A stretch of DNA of 64,000 bases from Allorhizobium undicola ORS 992 = ATCC 700741 (lineage in GTDB: Bacteria; Pseudomonadota; Alphaproteobacteria; Rhizobiales; Rhizobiaceae). Each line of letters opens with the position of its first letter. The first letter of the stretch is position 1. The notes beneath the pieces are model-generated. The model was not told the origin of the DNA, searched no databases, and was given only the letters and a program-made list of their open reading frames with translations. The DNA lies in contig NZ_JHXQ01000005.1 in assembly GCF_000621665.1 (NCBI RefSeq), positions 62,001 through 126,000 of the forward strand. The letters are read 5' to 3'. Position numbers and translations under genes: made by a program. Shown here in pieces: positions 34,306-44,844 of the stretch.

Positions 34306-36492
34306 TCAACCAAGCGCGTTGACGGATTCCAACATGCTGGCGCTCACGCCGCTGGACGACGAACCGCCCAGAAGCGTCAATGCCGTGCTGGCGGCGGAGG
34401 TGTCGGAGCCTGTGCCATTGGCCAGATCATACATGGCGGCAAAACGCTGGAGGAATTTCTTCTGTTTGTCGGGATCGGTCAGATCCTTGAGATCGAGGTT
34501 CTTTTCGACAAGCGCCTTCTGCTTTTCCAGATCCATGCTGCTCATTTCGGTGGGCAGGCTGAAGGTGGTGCGGAACACTTCCAGCAAGGCCTGATCGCCG
34601 AGAATGTCATAGGCAGAGGTGATAGTGGGCGCCATGCGCTGCCAGTAGAGCGCCAGCCGCACGCCCGCATTGCTGTCGCCCTGCTCGGTTTCCATGGTCT
34701 GGTGCAGATAGAGGTTTTCGGTGGAAAGGATTTCCCCGCGCGTCTGGATGCCCTTTTCCGTATCGTGTGACAGTTTGCCGTCCTTATCGAAATTGAAGGA
34801 GGCGACGAATTCGGCATAGCGTTCGTCGCTCTGGCTGTTGGCAAAGCTTTTCGGGTCGGTAAGGTCGGAGGAGAAGAGCTGTTTCAGCATGTCGTCGCTG
34901 ACATCCTTGGGATCGAGCCCCATGGAGGTCAGCACGAAATCCGTCAGCTTGCGGTCCTTGATCAATTCCTCCGACGAACGGATCTTGACGATGTTTTCCT
35001 GATAATATTTGGCATCCGCCTCGGCAGCGGTCTTGGCCGTGGTCTGATCCTTTCCGGTCAGGAACTTGGTTTTCTGAACGATGTAATCCTTGGCAATCGA
35101 GGTGATGGTGCGCTCCGACTGGGCCAGAAGCGGCACATCCGCCGTGCCGTCGGATTTGAAGTTGAAAGCCGACGCCAGGCTGATCAACCGTTTGTCCTTG
35201 GTCTTGTTGGCATAGCTTGCCGGATCGGTCATGTCGCTGGTCAGAACCTTTTTCAGCGTCGCCTTGCTGAATTCGTCCTCGCCAATGCCATAGGCCTTCA
35301 TCAACATGCCGTAGATGCGCGTGTTGCTCAGGAGATCGTCCACCTTGGCGATGCTTTTCATCTGGGTGGAATAATAGCTGGTCAGGCTATCGGTGCTTTT
35401 CTGGTCGGCATCGTCGTAATTGGTGGTGTACTGGCTGGTCGTCTGGTCGAGCTGCGCGGTGGATTGCGCATTGCCGGCTGTCACCGTGCCATCGGTGGAG
35501 AAATTGAACATCTTGGCCAGAGCCGGATAGCTGCCATCGCCCTGGGTATTGGCATAGCTGTTGGCGTCGGTCAGATCGCTGGTGACGATGTTTTCGAAGG
35601 TCGCCTTCAGCATGTTCTTGTCCAGGCCAAGCGCGGTCTTGACGTAGTTGAACATGCGCGCATCGCCGGTAATGTCGGAAACCTGCGTGACGGTGGCAAT
35701 CTTGCTCTTGTAATAGGCCGTCTCGCGTTCGGCCATGAAGGCGCTTTCCACGGTGGATTTCGCCTCGAGATAATTGTTCTCCACCTCATCCTTCTGCGTG
35801 GCGGTCTGGGCCGTGGTGGAGGCGAGCGATCCGTCGCTGTTGAAGGAAAAGGCCTTGGCGATGGCAAGATAGGCCGATTTGTTGGTGGTCAGCGTGTTGA
35901 CATAGGAAGAGCTGTCATTGACGTCGCTGGTCAGCACCTTTTTCAGGTGATCGGCGGAATAATAGGTGGGATCGACGCCGTAAGCCGTCAGCACGATGGA
36001 GGCCAGACGGCTGTTCTTCACCAGATCGTCCACGCTTTTCACCTGGTCGATCGCGCTGTCGTAATAGGTCACGTCCTCCTTCAGCGTGTCGCCTTCCGTG
36101 GTCAGCGACTGCTTGTAAAGGCCGATCACGTCATCTTCCTGCGCGGCGGTCTGGCTGTCGGTCGTGCCCTTGGTGAAGTTGAAGGAAGCGGCAAAGTTGC
36201 GATAGCGATCATCCGTCAGCTTGTTGGCATAGCTGTTGGAATCGTTGAGGTCGCTTTCCAGCACCTTCTTCATGAAGGCCTTGGCATAGATCATGTCCTC
36301 AAGGCCGTGCGCGGTCATGGCGTAATTATAAAGGCGGTCATCGGCCATGAATTCATCGACCGAGGTGATCTTGCCGATATGATCCTTGTAATACTGCGCC
36401 TCGCGGCTGACCTGCGGCTCCTGCGACACCCGCTTGAGGCTCGTCTTCATATCGCGAGCGATGATGTCGTAGCTCGTATAGGTCGAGACCAT
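34306..36492 (-). CDS. DUF1217 repeat protein, probable flagellar-associated
   Basis: A 728-residue protein built from about five complete repeats of around 105-115 residues and a sixth, diverged C-terminal one. Each repeat begins with YY (for example YYKDHIGKITSVDEFM, YYDSAIDQVKSVDDLV, YYKSKIATVTQVSDIT), has a middle with K(K/N)(V/I)L.SD..D..SYAN, and ends near AxxFNF. DUF1217 proteins usually occur in rhizobial flagellar gene clusters and are thought to act in flagellar assembly, but no flagellar gene is next to it here. There is no signal peptide. The start has GGGAG seven bases upstream. Confidence 0.85.
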   Translation of the reverse strand: MVSTYTSYDIIARDMKTSLKRVSQEPQVSREAQYYKDHIGKITSVDEFMADDRLYNYAMTAHGLEDMIYAKAFMKKVLESDLNDSNSYANKLTDDRYRNFAASFNFTKGTTDSQTAAQEDDVIGLYKQSLTTEGDTLKEDVTYYDSAIDQVKSVDDLVKNSRLASIVLTAYGVDPTYYSADHLKKVLTSDVNDSSSYVNTLTTNKSAYLAIAKAFSFNSDGSLASTTAQTATQKDEVENNYLEAKSTVESAFMAERETAYYKSKIATVTQVSDITGDARMFNYVKTALGLDKNMLKATFENIVTSDLTDANSYANTQGDGSYPALAKMFNFSTDGTVTAGNAQSTAQLDQTTSQYTTNYDDADQKSTDSLTSYYSTQMKSIAKVDDLLSNTRIYGMLMKAYGIGEDEFSKATLKKVLTSDMTDPASYANKTKDKRLISLASAFNFKSDGTADVPLLAQSERTITSIAKDYIVQKTKFLTGKDQTTAKTAAEADAKYYQENIVKIRSSEELIKDRKLTDFVLTSMGLDPKDVSDDMLKQLFSSDLTDPKSFANSQSDERYAEFVASFNFDKDGKLSHDTEKGIQTRGEILSTENLYLHQTMETEQGDSNAGVRLALYWQRMAPTITSAYDILGDQALLEVFRTTFSLPTEMSSMDLEKQKALVEKNLDLKDLTDPDKQKKFLQRFAAMYDLANGTGSDTSAASTALTLLGGSSSSGVSASMLESVNALG

Positions 36493-36785
36493 GCCATTAC
36501 TCCCGTCACAGGCTGCGCCCCACCGGCGCGGATACCGCCCTTGAGGTGCCCCACGCCTTCATGTTGGCGAAGCACCCAGATTTCGACAGGTCATCATGAC
36601 CGGCAAGCCTTGCCCCTGGCTGTAGGACAGGGCATAGCTTTACACATATTAACGCCATTTCCCTTAAAAATTTGCGGGCAATCTTCAGATTCCCGTTCAT
36701 CGAAATGAAACCTTGGAAAATGGCATTTCGATAACCATCCCACACGGCAAATCTTTCTTAACCGCGATTTTTAAGCGCTGCGGAA
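36493..36785. other. Divergent intergenic region
   Basis: This is the promoter region of the DUF1217 gene (leftward) and the DUF6101-type gene (rightward). AT content rises near 36640-36770. No operator was recognised. Confidence 0.35.
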
Positions 36786-36872
36786 CAGGGCGGCGCTATC
36801 TTCTGCCCCAGAGGACGAAAACGTCCCGGATAAGGAGCCCTTCAGACGGCTCTCAGGTAAAACAAGGGTAGC
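36786..36872 (+). promoter_or_regulatory. Structured 5' leader, weakly glycine-riboswitch-like
   Basis: The leader has AGAG (36810-36813), a hairpin GGACG-AAAA-CGTCC, the segment ATAAGGAGCCC, a second hairpin GAGCC/GGCTC, and then CTCTCAGGTAAAAC (from 36850). AGAG can pair with CTCT to enclose both hairpins. CTCTCAGG followed by A-rich sequence and AAGGAGC are features of glycine aptamers, but a normal first stem and the GCAA segment are missing, and the downstream gene has no obvious link to glycine. An RNA structure is likely; its identity is open. Confidence 0.35.
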
Positions 36873-37442
36873 ATGATGACGAACACGGTTACAAAGCCCG
36901 AATGGGCCGGAGCGACTTTCCGCCTGGACCCGGCCCGCTTTCCGCAGCAGATGAGCTATGCATTGCGCGGCACGTCCGGAGATGTCAGCATTACCGTCGA
37001 TGAACGGGGTGCGGTGCTGCGAAAGATCCTGCCTTCCAGCGGCTTGCCGCTGTCATTTGCCCTTCCTGCCCGCGCCTTCAAGGGTGTGGCCGCCCGCGCC
37101 ATCGATCATGGCAATGGCGACGTGACGGTGACGCTGGAGCTGCATCACGACGATCCCGAACTGAGCATTCCCCTGCTGGTGGCGCATGATCTGTGCGACA
37201 TTGCCGCCGACTGGCGGGCCTGGGCGCAGGCTTTCCGCATTCCCATGCTGATGGTGGAAGCCGATGGCGTGGCCCGCCCGCTGGAAGACCATCTGGGCGA
37301 AATCCGCACGCAGCCGGCAAAGTCTCGCCGCCGCCATTCCTATTTCGCCGAACGCCGTCCGCGCTTCCTCGTGCGCCGCAGCACCGGCACTCTGGGCGTC
37401 ACCATGAAGATTTCCGGCCGCGAAATCATCGCGCGAAGCTGA
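36873..37442 (+). CDS. Conserved rhizobial protein, DUF6101-like
   Basis: A 189-residue soluble protein. The N-terminal half is beta-rich with PLSFALPARAFKGVAARAID. The C-terminal part is strongly basic (KSRRRHSYFAERRPRFLVRR), which suggests nucleic-acid or membrane-lipid contact. The family is found next to ubiA in rhizobia and is annotated DUF6101 as far as I recall; no function is known. The start has AAGGG upstream, and a second ATG follows at once, so 36873 or 36876 are equally good. The gene is divergent from the DUF1217 gene and convergent with ubiA. Confidence 0.8.
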   Translation: MMTNTVTKPEWAGATFRLDPARFPQQMSYALRGTSGDVSITVDERGAVLRKILPSSGLPLSFALPARAFKGVAARAIDHGNGDVTVTLELHHDDPELSIPLLVAHDLCDIAADWRAWAQAFRIPMLMVEADGVARPLEDHLGEIRTQPAKSRRRHSYFAERRPRFLVRRSTGTLGVTMKISGREIIARS

Positions 37443-37573
37443 ATCATATCGCGCTCAGCGCGTCTTATGCCAAGGCTCGAAGATGCGAATGCATCCTTGC
37501 CTTGAGGGGATTTCGAATATCTCAACTGCGTCAGAGGCTTGAGATATTCCCCATGAAAAATGCAAACATCTTC

Positions 37574-37603
37574 GGCCCGCTCACGGACAGACCAGAGCGG
37601 GCC
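37574..37603 (+). terminator. Terminator after the DUF6101-like gene
   Basis: GGCCCGCTC (37574-37582) pairs with GAGCGGGCC (37595-37603), followed by TGTTTCATTT. It lies between the convergent DUF6101-like and ubiA genes. Confidence 0.75.
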
Positions 37604-37645
37604 TGTTTCATTTCAGGCCGCTTTACAGCGCCGCGCGTCTTGCGT

Positions 37646-38596
37646 TCACGCGAAAGGAATGCCGATCAGCAGACCGGCAAACAGCAATATGCCCACAGGT
37701 GTATTCATCTTGAACAGGGCAAGGCACTGGCCGGGATTGTCTATATCCAGAACCACGATCTGGTAGGCCAGCAGCACCGCTGCCGCAAGCAGGCCAAGAT
37801 AGGCCGGAAGCCCGACGCCCGCGCCGATGAAGGCTGCCAGCAGCAGCAGCATCATCGAGCCGTAAAAGCCGATAAGCCAGATTTTCGTATCCGCAGCGAA
37901 AAGCCTTGCAGTGGAGCGCACACCGATCAGCGCATCATCCTCCTTGTCCTGATGGGCGTAGATCGTGTCATAGCCGATGGTCCAGACCACGGCTGCGGCA
38001 TAGGTCAGCAAGGCGGGCATGGAAAGCCCGCCGGTGAGCCCGGCCCAGCCCATCAACCCGCCCCAGGAAAAGGCAAGGCCGAGGAAGAATTGCGGCCAGT
38101 CGGTAAAACGCTTGGCGAAGGGGTAAATCGCCACCACCACCAGCGAGGCAATGGCCAGAACCACCGAAAAGAAGTTGAAACACAAAAGCACGGCAAGCCC
38201 CGCCAGCATTTGCGCCAGGATGAACAGCTTTGCCTGAAGGCGGCTGACGCGCCCGGACGGCAAGGGCCGTGAGCGGGTGCGCGCCACGGCCATGTCGATC
38301 TCGTGATCGACAAGATCGTTATAGGTGCAACCGGCACCGCGCATGGCGACCGAGCCGATGAAAAACAGCAGAAGCTGGAAAAGAAACAGACCGAAATGCA
38401 GCCTACCCTGCCCCGCCAGCGCATTGGCGGCCAGCGCCGAAGACCACAAACACGGCCACATCAGCAATTGCCAGCCAATGGGCCTGTCCCAGCGGGCAAG
38501 CTGGGCATAGGGCCAGAGGGCACGCGGCAGGGTGCGATAGACCCAGTTGTCGGAAGGCGCGTCTGCGACGCGGGCGGAGGAATCGGCTGTTGTCAT
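37646..38596 (-). CDS. ubiA: 4-hydroxybenzoate polyprenyltransferase
   Basis: A 316-residue inner-membrane enzyme that attaches the polyprenyl tail to 4-hydroxybenzoate in ubiquinone synthesis. Two Asp-rich motifs bind prenyl diphosphate through Mg2+: NDLVDHEID and the second around GYDTIYAHQDKEDD. Seven to nine hydrophobic segments are visible. Start at ATG 38596, where AAGGAGG lies directly upstream; the frame is open six codons further to 38614 without a ribosome site. Confidence 0.93.
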   Translation of the reverse strand: MTTADSSARVADAPSDNWVYRTLPRALWPYAQLARWDRPIGWQLLMWPCLWSSALAANALAGQGRLHFGLFLFQLLLFFIGSVAMRGAGCTYNDLVDHEIDMAVARTRSRPLPSGRVSRLQAKLFILAQMLAGLAVLLCFNFFSVVLAIASLVVVAIYPFAKRFTDWPQFFLGLAFSWGGLMGWAGLTGGLSMPALLTYAAAVVWTIGYDTIYAHQDKEDDALIGVRSTARLFAADTKIWLIGFYGSMMLLLLAAFIGAGVGLPAYLGLLAAAVLLAYQIVVLDIDNPGQCLALFKMNTPVGILLFAGLLIGIPFA

Positions 38597-38650
38597 GCCT
38601 CCTTGATAGACCAAAGCAGCAAGCGCGAAAAGCGCAACTGTCCTCAGCGA

Positions 38651-39994
38651 TTATCGCGCCCCCTTGCCCGCGCGTCGCCATGCCGGAAAAGCCGTCTCTT
38701 GCGGCAGGACATGCGGCTCGCCCTCTCCGGCCTCAGGCTGGAGCGTGACTTTTTCCAGCGGCGGACGGCATGTTTCACGCTCGCGCAACTGCGCCTCGCG
38801 CTGGCCGATATAGTCGCGATTGCCCGGCACCGCCATGCGCCGTTTGGTGATCTGGAGCTGGAAGATGAAGAAGTCCTCATGGCTGAAGGCCATTTCCGAA
38901 CCTGCCAGATAAAATTCCCACATCCGCACGAAGGCCTCGTCGTAAAGCCTTGCCGCCTCTTGCCGTCGCGCCATGAAGCGCTGGCGCCAATGGCGCAGCG
39001 TGTGGGCGTAGTGCATCGGCAGAATTTCGCAGTCTGCCACCAGCAAGCCGCTTTTTTCGATTGCTGGCAACACCTCCGCCAGCGAGGGGATGTAACCGCC
39101 GGGGAAGATATATTTCTCGAAAAACGGGTTGTTGTAGAGTGCCGGATAGGGCTGCCCGATGGAATGCAGCACCATCACCCCGTCATCGGCCAGCAATTTT
39201 GAGAGTTTACCGAAGAAATGGCCGTAATTGGCCTTGCCCACATGCTCGAACATGCCGACGGAGACGATCCGGTCGAAGGGATCGGCCTGCATGGTCCGGT
39301 AATCCTGAAGGTCGAAACGCAGAAATTCTTCCATGCCGCGCCGGGCGGCGCGTGCGCGCGAAACCTTCAGCTGCTCCTCGCTGAGCGTGATGCCAGACAC
39401 ATCGGCGCCGCAAATCTCGGCAAGATAAAGCGCCATGCCGCCCCAGCCGGAGCCGATTTCCAGCACGCGCTGGCCCTCCTCCAGGCAAAGCTTTGCAGCG
39501 ATATGGCGCTTTTTCGCAAGCTGCGCCTCGTCCAGCGAAATGCCGGGCGGGTTGAAATAGGCGCAGGAATATTGCCAGTCGTCATCGAGAAACAGATCGA
39601 ACAGACGGCCATCGAGATCATAATGATGGGCGACATTGCGCCGGTTGCGATTGACCGGAAAAAGCCCCCGCAAACGCGCCGCGGCAATGCGCAGCAGCCC
39701 GCGCCACAGCATGGAGAAATTGAGGTCCGTAACGAGGGTATTGTCCTTGACGAGGGTCAGCAGGTCGTAGATGTCGCCCTTTTCAACGAGCATCCGGCCC
39801 TGCATATAGATTTCGCCCAGCTTGAGCTGGGCATCGCGGGCCACTTCTTCTTCAGCCCGATCGTCGAGAAAGCGCAAGGCGACAATCGGCTCGCCGCCAT
39901 CCCCCATGCGTTCTGTCAAACCATCCGCACCTGTCACCTCAAGGGTTCCGCGCCGGATGATCCGCTGCAATATGCGACGTAGCGATGATGCCAT
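38651..39994 (-). CDS. Cyclopropane-fatty-acyl-phospholipid synthase family protein
   Basis: A 447-residue SAM-dependent enzyme. An N-terminal lipid-binding region of about 125 residues (RDAQLKLGEIYMQGRMLVEK) is followed by HHYDLDGRLFDLFLDDDWQY, YSCAYF, the SAM loop EIGSGWGGMALYLAE, VGMFEHVG and FFEKYIFPGGYIPS, all in the order seen in Cfa synthases. Rhizobia usually carry several cfa paralogues, so the lipid product is uncertain. The C-terminal tail (about 40 residues, charged) is longer than in E. coli Cfa. It is transcribed leftward behind tex but with a 137-base gap. Confidence 0.9.
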   Translation of the reverse strand: MASSLRRILQRIIRRGTLEVTGADGLTERMGDGGEPIVALRFLDDRAEEEVARDAQLKLGEIYMQGRMLVEKGDIYDLLTLVKDNTLVTDLNFSMLWRGLLRIAAARLRGLFPVNRNRRNVAHHYDLDGRLFDLFLDDDWQYSCAYFNPPGISLDEAQLAKKRHIAAKLCLEEGQRVLEIGSGWGGMALYLAEICGADVSGITLSEEQLKVSRARAARRGMEEFLRFDLQDYRTMQADPFDRIVSVGMFEHVGKANYGHFFGKLSKLLADDGVMVLHSIGQPYPALYNNPFFEKYIFPGGYIPSLAEVLPAIEKSGLLVADCEILPMHYAHTLRHWRQRFMARRQEAARLYDEAFVRMWEFYLAGSEMAFSHEDFFIFQLQITKRRMAVPGNRDYIGQREAQLRERETCRPPLEKVTLQPEAGEGEPHVLPQETAFPAWRRAGKGAR

Positions 39995-40131
39995 TGATAC
40001 CTCCAGAAGAGAAGGATTTCCGTCCGCCGGACATCACCCTATGCTCTTTGAAGCGTCTGACAAGATGCTTTTGTCACATATTTTTTAACCATGATCAGGG
40101 AACAAAACCGGGGGCGTTCGCCCTGCTCCGG

Positions 40132-42447
40132 CTATTTCCGCCGCATGGCTTCCGCAAGGGCAGCCCCAAGCCCGCCCATGGAGGATTGCTCGGCCTTGCG
40201 CGGCTCGCCCTTGCCGGCATGGCGCAGATTGGCATTGCCGCGATTGTCCCGCATGGACGGCGGCGGCGCTTCGCCGCCATCCTTGCGCATGGAAAGGGCG
40301 ATGCGCTTGCGCTTCACATCCACTTCCACAACGCGCACCTTCACCACGTCACCGGCCTTCACCACCTCATGCGGATCCTTGATGAAGCGGTCTGCCAGTT
40401 GCGAGACATGCACCAGCCCGTCCTGATGCACGCCAATATCCACGAAGGCACCGAAGGCGGCAACATTTGTCACCGTGCCTTCAAGCTGCATTCCGGGCTT
40501 GAGATCCTCGATCTCGTTCACGCCTTCGGCAAAACTTGCCGTCTTGAAGCTCGGGCGCGGGTCGCGGCCGGGCTTTTCAAGCTCGGACAGAATGTCCTTC
40601 ACGGTCGGAAGGCCGAATTGTTCATCGACAAACTGCTTCGGATCGAGGCTTTTCAGCGCCGCGCTATCGCCCATCAGCGTGCGCAGGTCACGCCCGCAGG
40701 CCGCCACGATCTTCTTGGCCACGCCATAGGCTTCCGGGTGAACGGCGGAGGCGTCGAGCGGCTCCTTGCCGTTGGGAATGCGCAAAAAGCCGGCGCATTG
40801 CTCGAAGGTGCGTGCGCCAAGACGGGCCACTTTCAGCAATTCCTTGCGGGTGGCAAAGGGGCCATTCTGATCGCGATGCGTGACGATAGCCTCGGCAATC
40901 GCCCCGCCAAGCCCTGAAACCCGCGCCAGAAGCGGGGCAGAAGCCGTGTTGAGATCCACGCCCACGGCATTCACCGCATCCTCCACCACGGCATCCAGCG
41001 AGCGGCCAAGCTTGCCCTGATCGACATCATGCTGATACTGGCCGACGCCGATCGATTTCGGCTCGATCTTGACCAGTTCCGCCAGCGGATCCTGCAAGCG
41101 GCGGGCAATGGACACGGCACCGCGCAGCGAGACATCGAGGCCGGGAAACTCCTTCGCCGCGGTTTCAGAGGCGGAATAGACCGACGCGCCCGCCTCCGAG
41201 ACGATGACTTTGGTGGGCTTTGCGCCCGTGGCGGGAAGTGCTGCCAGAAGATCGGCCACCAGCTTTTCCGTCTCGCGGCTGGCCGTGCCATTGCCGATGG
41301 CGATCAGCTCCACCTTGTGCTTGCGGATCAGGCTGGCGATTTCCGCCTGAGCGCCGCGCAAATCGTTTTTCGGCTGGAAGGGATAGACAGTGGCGGTTTC
41401 CAGAAGCTTGCCGGTGCCATCCACGACCGCAACCTTCACGCCGGTGCGGATGCCGGGATCAAGCCCCATGGTGGGCCGCGATCCGGCGGGCGCCGCCAGC
41501 AGCAGATCCTTGAGATTGCGGGCGAAAACGTGAATGGCCTCCTCCTCGGCGCGTTCGCGCAGCTCACGCATCAGATCGAGCGAGAGCGAGGTGGAAAGCT
41601 TGACGCGCCAGGTCCAGCCCGCCACATCCAGCAGCCATTGGTCGGCGGGGCCTTTCGCCCTCACCTCATAGGCATTGGCGATCATGCGCTGGGCGGGCTT
41701 GATGGCGGCGGTATCGTCCTTGTCTGCCTCGATGGACAGTGTCAGCACCTCTTCGTTCCAGCCGCGCAGCATGGCCAGCGCCCGGTGGCCGGGAACCGTG
41801 GCCCAGCGCTCGAAATGATCGAAGTAGTCGGCGAATTTTTCGCCCGCCGCCTGCTTGCCTTCCACCACCTTGGAATAGAGGAAAGCCTTGTCCTTCAGAT
41901 GATTGCGCAGGGTCTTCAGCAGCTCGGCATTTTCCGACATGGCCTCGGCCACGATGTCGCGCGCCCCTTCCAGCGCCGCCTTCACATCCACCACCTCAGG
42001 GCCAAGCCAGGCCTTGGCAAGCTCGGCCGGATCGCAGGCCCGATCGGCCAGAATTGCTTCTGCCAAAGGCCCCAGCCCCTTTTCGCGGGCCATCTCGGCA
42101 CGGGTGCGACGCTTGGGCTTGTAGGGCAGATAAAGGTCTTCCAGTTCCGCCTTGGTCTGGGCGGCGGCAATCTTCACCGCCAGCTCGTCGCTCATCTTGC
42201 CCTGGCCGGAAATGCTGTCGAAAATCGCCTTGCGGCGGCTGCCAAGCTCGCGCAGATAGGTGAGCCGCTCGGCCAGATTGCGCAATTGCGTATCGTCGAG
42301 CCCGCCGGTCACTTCCTTGCGGTAACGGGCGATGAAGGGAACGGTCGCGCCCTCATCCAGCAGGCCGACGGCGGAAATCACCTGATCGGGACGCGCCTTG
42401 ATCTCACCGGCAATGATGGCGGCAATGGATTTGATGTCGTCGGCCAT
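40132..42447 (-). CDS. tex: Tex family RNA-binding transcriptional accessory protein
   Basis: A 771-residue cytosolic protein with the full Tex layout. The N-terminal helical region has [17 protein letters not shown], followed by the YqgF-like fold with [20 protein letters not shown], the tandem helix-hairpin-helix part ([20 protein letters not shown] and on), and the C-terminal S1 domain ([20 protein letters not shown]). The tail is basic. Tex proteins bind nucleic acid and affect transcription or translation of selected genes. Start at 42447 ([20 protein letters not shown]); the frame remains open to 42759 across the divergent purD start, but that part is not Tex-like. Confidence 0.95.
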   Translation of the reverse strand: MADDIKSIAAIIAGEIKARPDQVISAVGLLDEGATVPFIARYRKEVTGGLDDTQLRNLAERLTYLRELGSRRKAIFDSISGQGKMSDELAVKIAAAQTKAELEDLYLPYKPKRRTRAEMAREKGLGPLAEAILADRACDPAELAKAWLGPEVVDVKAALEGARDIVAEAMSENAELLKTLRNHLKDKAFLYSKVVEGKQAAGEKFADYFDHFERWATVPGHRALAMLRGWNEEVLTLSIEADKDDTAAIKPAQRMIANAYEVRAKGPADQWLLDVAGWTWRVKLSTSLSLDLMRELRERAEEEAIHVFARNLKDLLLAAPAGSRPTMGLDPGIRTGVKVAVVDGTGKLLETATVYPFQPKNDLRGAQAEIASLIRKHKVELIAIGNGTASRETEKLVADLLAALPATGAKPTKVIVSEAGASVYSASETAAKEFPGLDVSLRGAVSIARRLQDPLAELVKIEPKSIGVGQYQHDVDQGKLGRSLDAVVEDAVNAVGVDLNTASAPLLARVSGLGGAIAEAIVTHRDQNGPFATRKELLKVARLGARTFEQCAGFLRIPNGKEPLDASAVHPEAYGVAKKIVAACGRDLRTLMGDSAALKSLDPKQFVDEQFGLPTVKDILSELEKPGRDPRPSFKTASFAEGVNEIEDLKPGMQLEGTVTNVAAFGAFVDIGVHQDGLVHVSQLADRFIKDPHEVVKAGDVVKVRVVEVDVKRKRIALSMRKDGGEAPPPSMRDNRGNANLRHAGKGEPRKAEQSSMGGLGAALAEAMRRK

Positions 42448-42623
42448 GGCGATGTCTTCTCCAGTTTTTGTGGGCGGACCATAGCGTGAGATCGTGGCGA
42501 GGCAACGGATGTGCAAGACCCTCCACAGGAAAGCGGCTTTTTCCTTGATTTTTGCGGTGGCGGGCCGTAACCGCCCTTCAACGAACGTGAAGGCGCGGCC
42601 TTCAACCAAGGTGGAGGCAGACA

Positions 42624-43889
42624 ATGAAACTTCTGTTGATCGGTTCCGGCGGACGCGAACATGCCCTGGCATGGAAGATTGCGCAGTCTCCCCTGCTTGA
42701 GGAATTCTACGCAGCCCCCGGCAATCCCGGCATTGGCGAACATGCCGTGCTGGTGGCACTGAATATCGATGACCATGACGCGGTTCTCGCCTTTTGCCGG
42801 GAAAAGGGCATCACCTTCGTCGTCGTCGGTCCGGAAGCGCCGCTGGTGGCCGGGCTTGCCGACAGCTTGCGGGCGGCGGGGCTTGCCGTTTTCGGCCCTT
42901 CGGCGGCGGCGGCGCAACTGGAAGGCTCCAAAGGCTTCACCAAGGACATCTGCGCCCGCTTCGGCATTCCCACCGGCGCCTATCAGCGCTTCAACAATGC
43001 GCCCAAGGCCAAGGCCTATGTGCGCGAACAGGGCGCGCCCATTGTCATCAAGGCCGATGGCCTTGCCGCAGGCAAGGGCGTGACGGTGGCCATGACGGTG
43101 GAAGAGGCGCTGGCCGCCATTGACGATTGCTTCGAAGGCGCCTTTGGCGCAGCCGGCGCCGAGGTGGTGGTGGAGGCCTTTCTGGATGGCGAAGAGGCAA
43201 GCTTCTTCTGCCTGTGCGACGGCAAGACCCTGCTGCCGCTGGCAACCGCCCAGGATCACAAGCGCGTGGGCGACGGCGATACCGGCCCCAATACCGGCGG
43301 CATGGGCGCCTATTCGCCAGCCCCGGTCATGACGCCGGACCTGGTGGAGCGCACGCTGAAAGAGATTATCGAGCCCACCATGCGCGGCATGGCGGAGCTT
43401 GGAATGCCGTTCAGCGGCGTATTTTTCGCCGGGCTGATGATAACAGCCAAGGGCCCTGAACTCATCGAATACAATGTGCGCTTCGGCGACCCGGAATGCC
43501 AGGTGCTGATGACCCGCCTGAAAAGCGATATTCTGCCCATTCTCTACGCTACCGCCACCGGAACGCTCGATCAGGTGACGGCGCAATGGCATGACGATCC
43601 GGCCCTGACCGTGGTTCTGGCATCGAAAGGCTATCCCGGCAGCTATGAGAAGAACACGCCGATCCGCCATATTCCGGCAGAAAGCGCCGATGCCAAGGTT
43701 TTCCACGCCGGAACGGCGATGAAGGACGGCCAGCTCGTGGCAACCGGCGGGCGCGTCCTCAACGTGACGGCGCGCGGCAAGACGGTTTCGGCGGCGCAGG
43801 CGCGTGCCTATGCGCTTCTGGACACGGTTGAATGGGAAAACGGCTTTTGCCGCCGCGACATTGGCTGGCGGGCGATCGAGCGCGAGTAA
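42624..43889 (+). CDS. purD: Phosphoribosylamine-glycine ligase
   Basis: A 421-residue ATP-grasp enzyme of de novo purine synthesis, joining glycine to 5-phosphoribosylamine. It starts [20 protein letters not shown] as usual for PurD. The ATP-grasp part includes [28 protein letters not shown] and [20 protein letters not shown], and the C-terminal part has [20 protein letters not shown]. It is divergent from tex with a 176-base gap. Confidence 0.96.
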   Translation: MKLLLIGSGGREHALAWKIAQSPLLEEFYAAPGNPGIGEHAVLVALNIDDHDAVLAFCREKGITFVVVGPEAPLVAGLADSLRAAGLAVFGPSAAAAQLEGSKGFTKDICARFGIPTGAYQRFNNAPKAKAYVREQGAPIVIKADGLAAGKGVTVAMTVEEALAAIDDCFEGAFGAAGAEVVVEAFLDGEEASFFCLCDGKTLLPLATAQDHKRVGDGDTGPNTGGMGAYSPAPVMTPDLVERTLKEIIEPTMRGMAELGMPFSGVFFAGLMITAKGPELIEYNVRFGDPECQVLMTRLKSDILPILYATATGTLDQVTAQWHDDPALTVVLASKGYPGSYEKNTPIRHIPAESADAKVFHAGTAMKDGQLVATGGRVLNVTARGKTVSAAQARAYALLDTVEWENGFCRRDIGWRAIERE

Positions 43890-44184
43890 GCGGGTCAAAC
43901 TCTCGCAACCCGAGAAAAGTGGATACCACAGGGTTCAACGGTTTTCAGCGTGATTTACCCGACATCGTCCTGCCGGACGCCTCCCCTGCAAGGGCGGCTG
44001 TCCGGGCGGAACGGGTGAAAATAGTGGCGTCCCCTCCTGCGGAAATTTCATTCTCGGCACAGCGCTTTAAGTGAAATTTTACCGTTTTTGCTGACCGGAA
44101 TGAAAGACAAACAGCGCTAGAAATCTTCCGTCCGGCCAGAAAATTGTCTGGCGGGCGGGTGCTGCTTTCGAAAGGCTTCTGCCG

Positions 44185-44604
44185 ATGCGTCCTGTTGCTC
44201 TTGCGGCCTGCATGGCTTTCCTTCTACCGCTTCCTGTGGCAGCGGGCTCGATCGACGTCATTTCCGCGCCCCGCCTTTCGGGCAACAGCATAGACGTCAT
44301 TCGCTGCGCCGATTGCCCGGCCGTCGCCCCGAAAAAGCCGGGCGGCTACGAGCCTCCTCAGCTTGCGCCGGGAACGCAAACGCTGGAAGTGCGCACCGTG
44401 AACGGGCAAAAGCAACTGGTGCGTACGGAAGCATGGATGGGCGGCTCGCCCGTGGTTTTCATCAGCAAGGCCGATGGCTGGCTGAGCGATAGCACCATGC
44501 TGGCGGCAAGCACTGCGCCCCCGGCCATTGATGGCGCCGCCACCACCGCCGCCGTCGAGCCCCCGGCCATGACGCCGGCTCAATTCGCCCTCAGGCTGAA
44601 CTGA
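44185..44604 (+). CDS. Small secreted protein, HPE1-like
   Basis: A 139-residue protein with a signal peptide (MRPVALAACMAFLLPLPVAA). The mature N-terminus has two similar segments, GSIDVISAPRLSGNSIDVIR, followed by CADCP, and then LEVRTVNGQKQLVRTEAWMG. The Ala/Pro-rich tail ends AQFALRLN. Rhizobial proteins of this kind are annotated as plant virulence effector HPE1-like domain proteins; I am recalling that name and cannot confirm it. The location is probably periplasmic or secreted. It is a single gene after a 295-base gap in which no other feature was seen. Confidence 0.65.
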   Translation: MRPVALAACMAFLLPLPVAAGSIDVISAPRLSGNSIDVIRCADCPAVAPKKPGGYEPPQLAPGTQTLEVRTVNGQKQLVRTEAWMGGSPVVFISKADGWLSDSTMLAASTAPPAIDGAATTAAVEPPAMTPAQFALRLN

Positions 44605-44844
44605 CGCTTTTCCGACATTTTCTGCGGGCCAGCCGGGCACCACCCGGCATGAATGTGCCCGCGCCTCACCGCGACCGCACAACCGCCGCGATAGGCAAGC
44701 GGGTGGTTCACCCTTTCTTTATCAACCTATCTTAAAATGCATCAGTATGACCACGCGCAGGGGGAGCGCGGGGTTTGACGATGACACCAATCTGGCCCCC
44801 GCTTGCGAAGACGGGAGGCCTGTTCAAACGCTTCCGGGGCAAGC

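Noticed and set aside
36786-36872. Firm call as a glycine riboswitch
   Set aside because: Only the CTCTCAGG and AAGGAGC segments agree; other conserved parts are absent and the gene has no glycine link, so it is kept as an unassigned leader.
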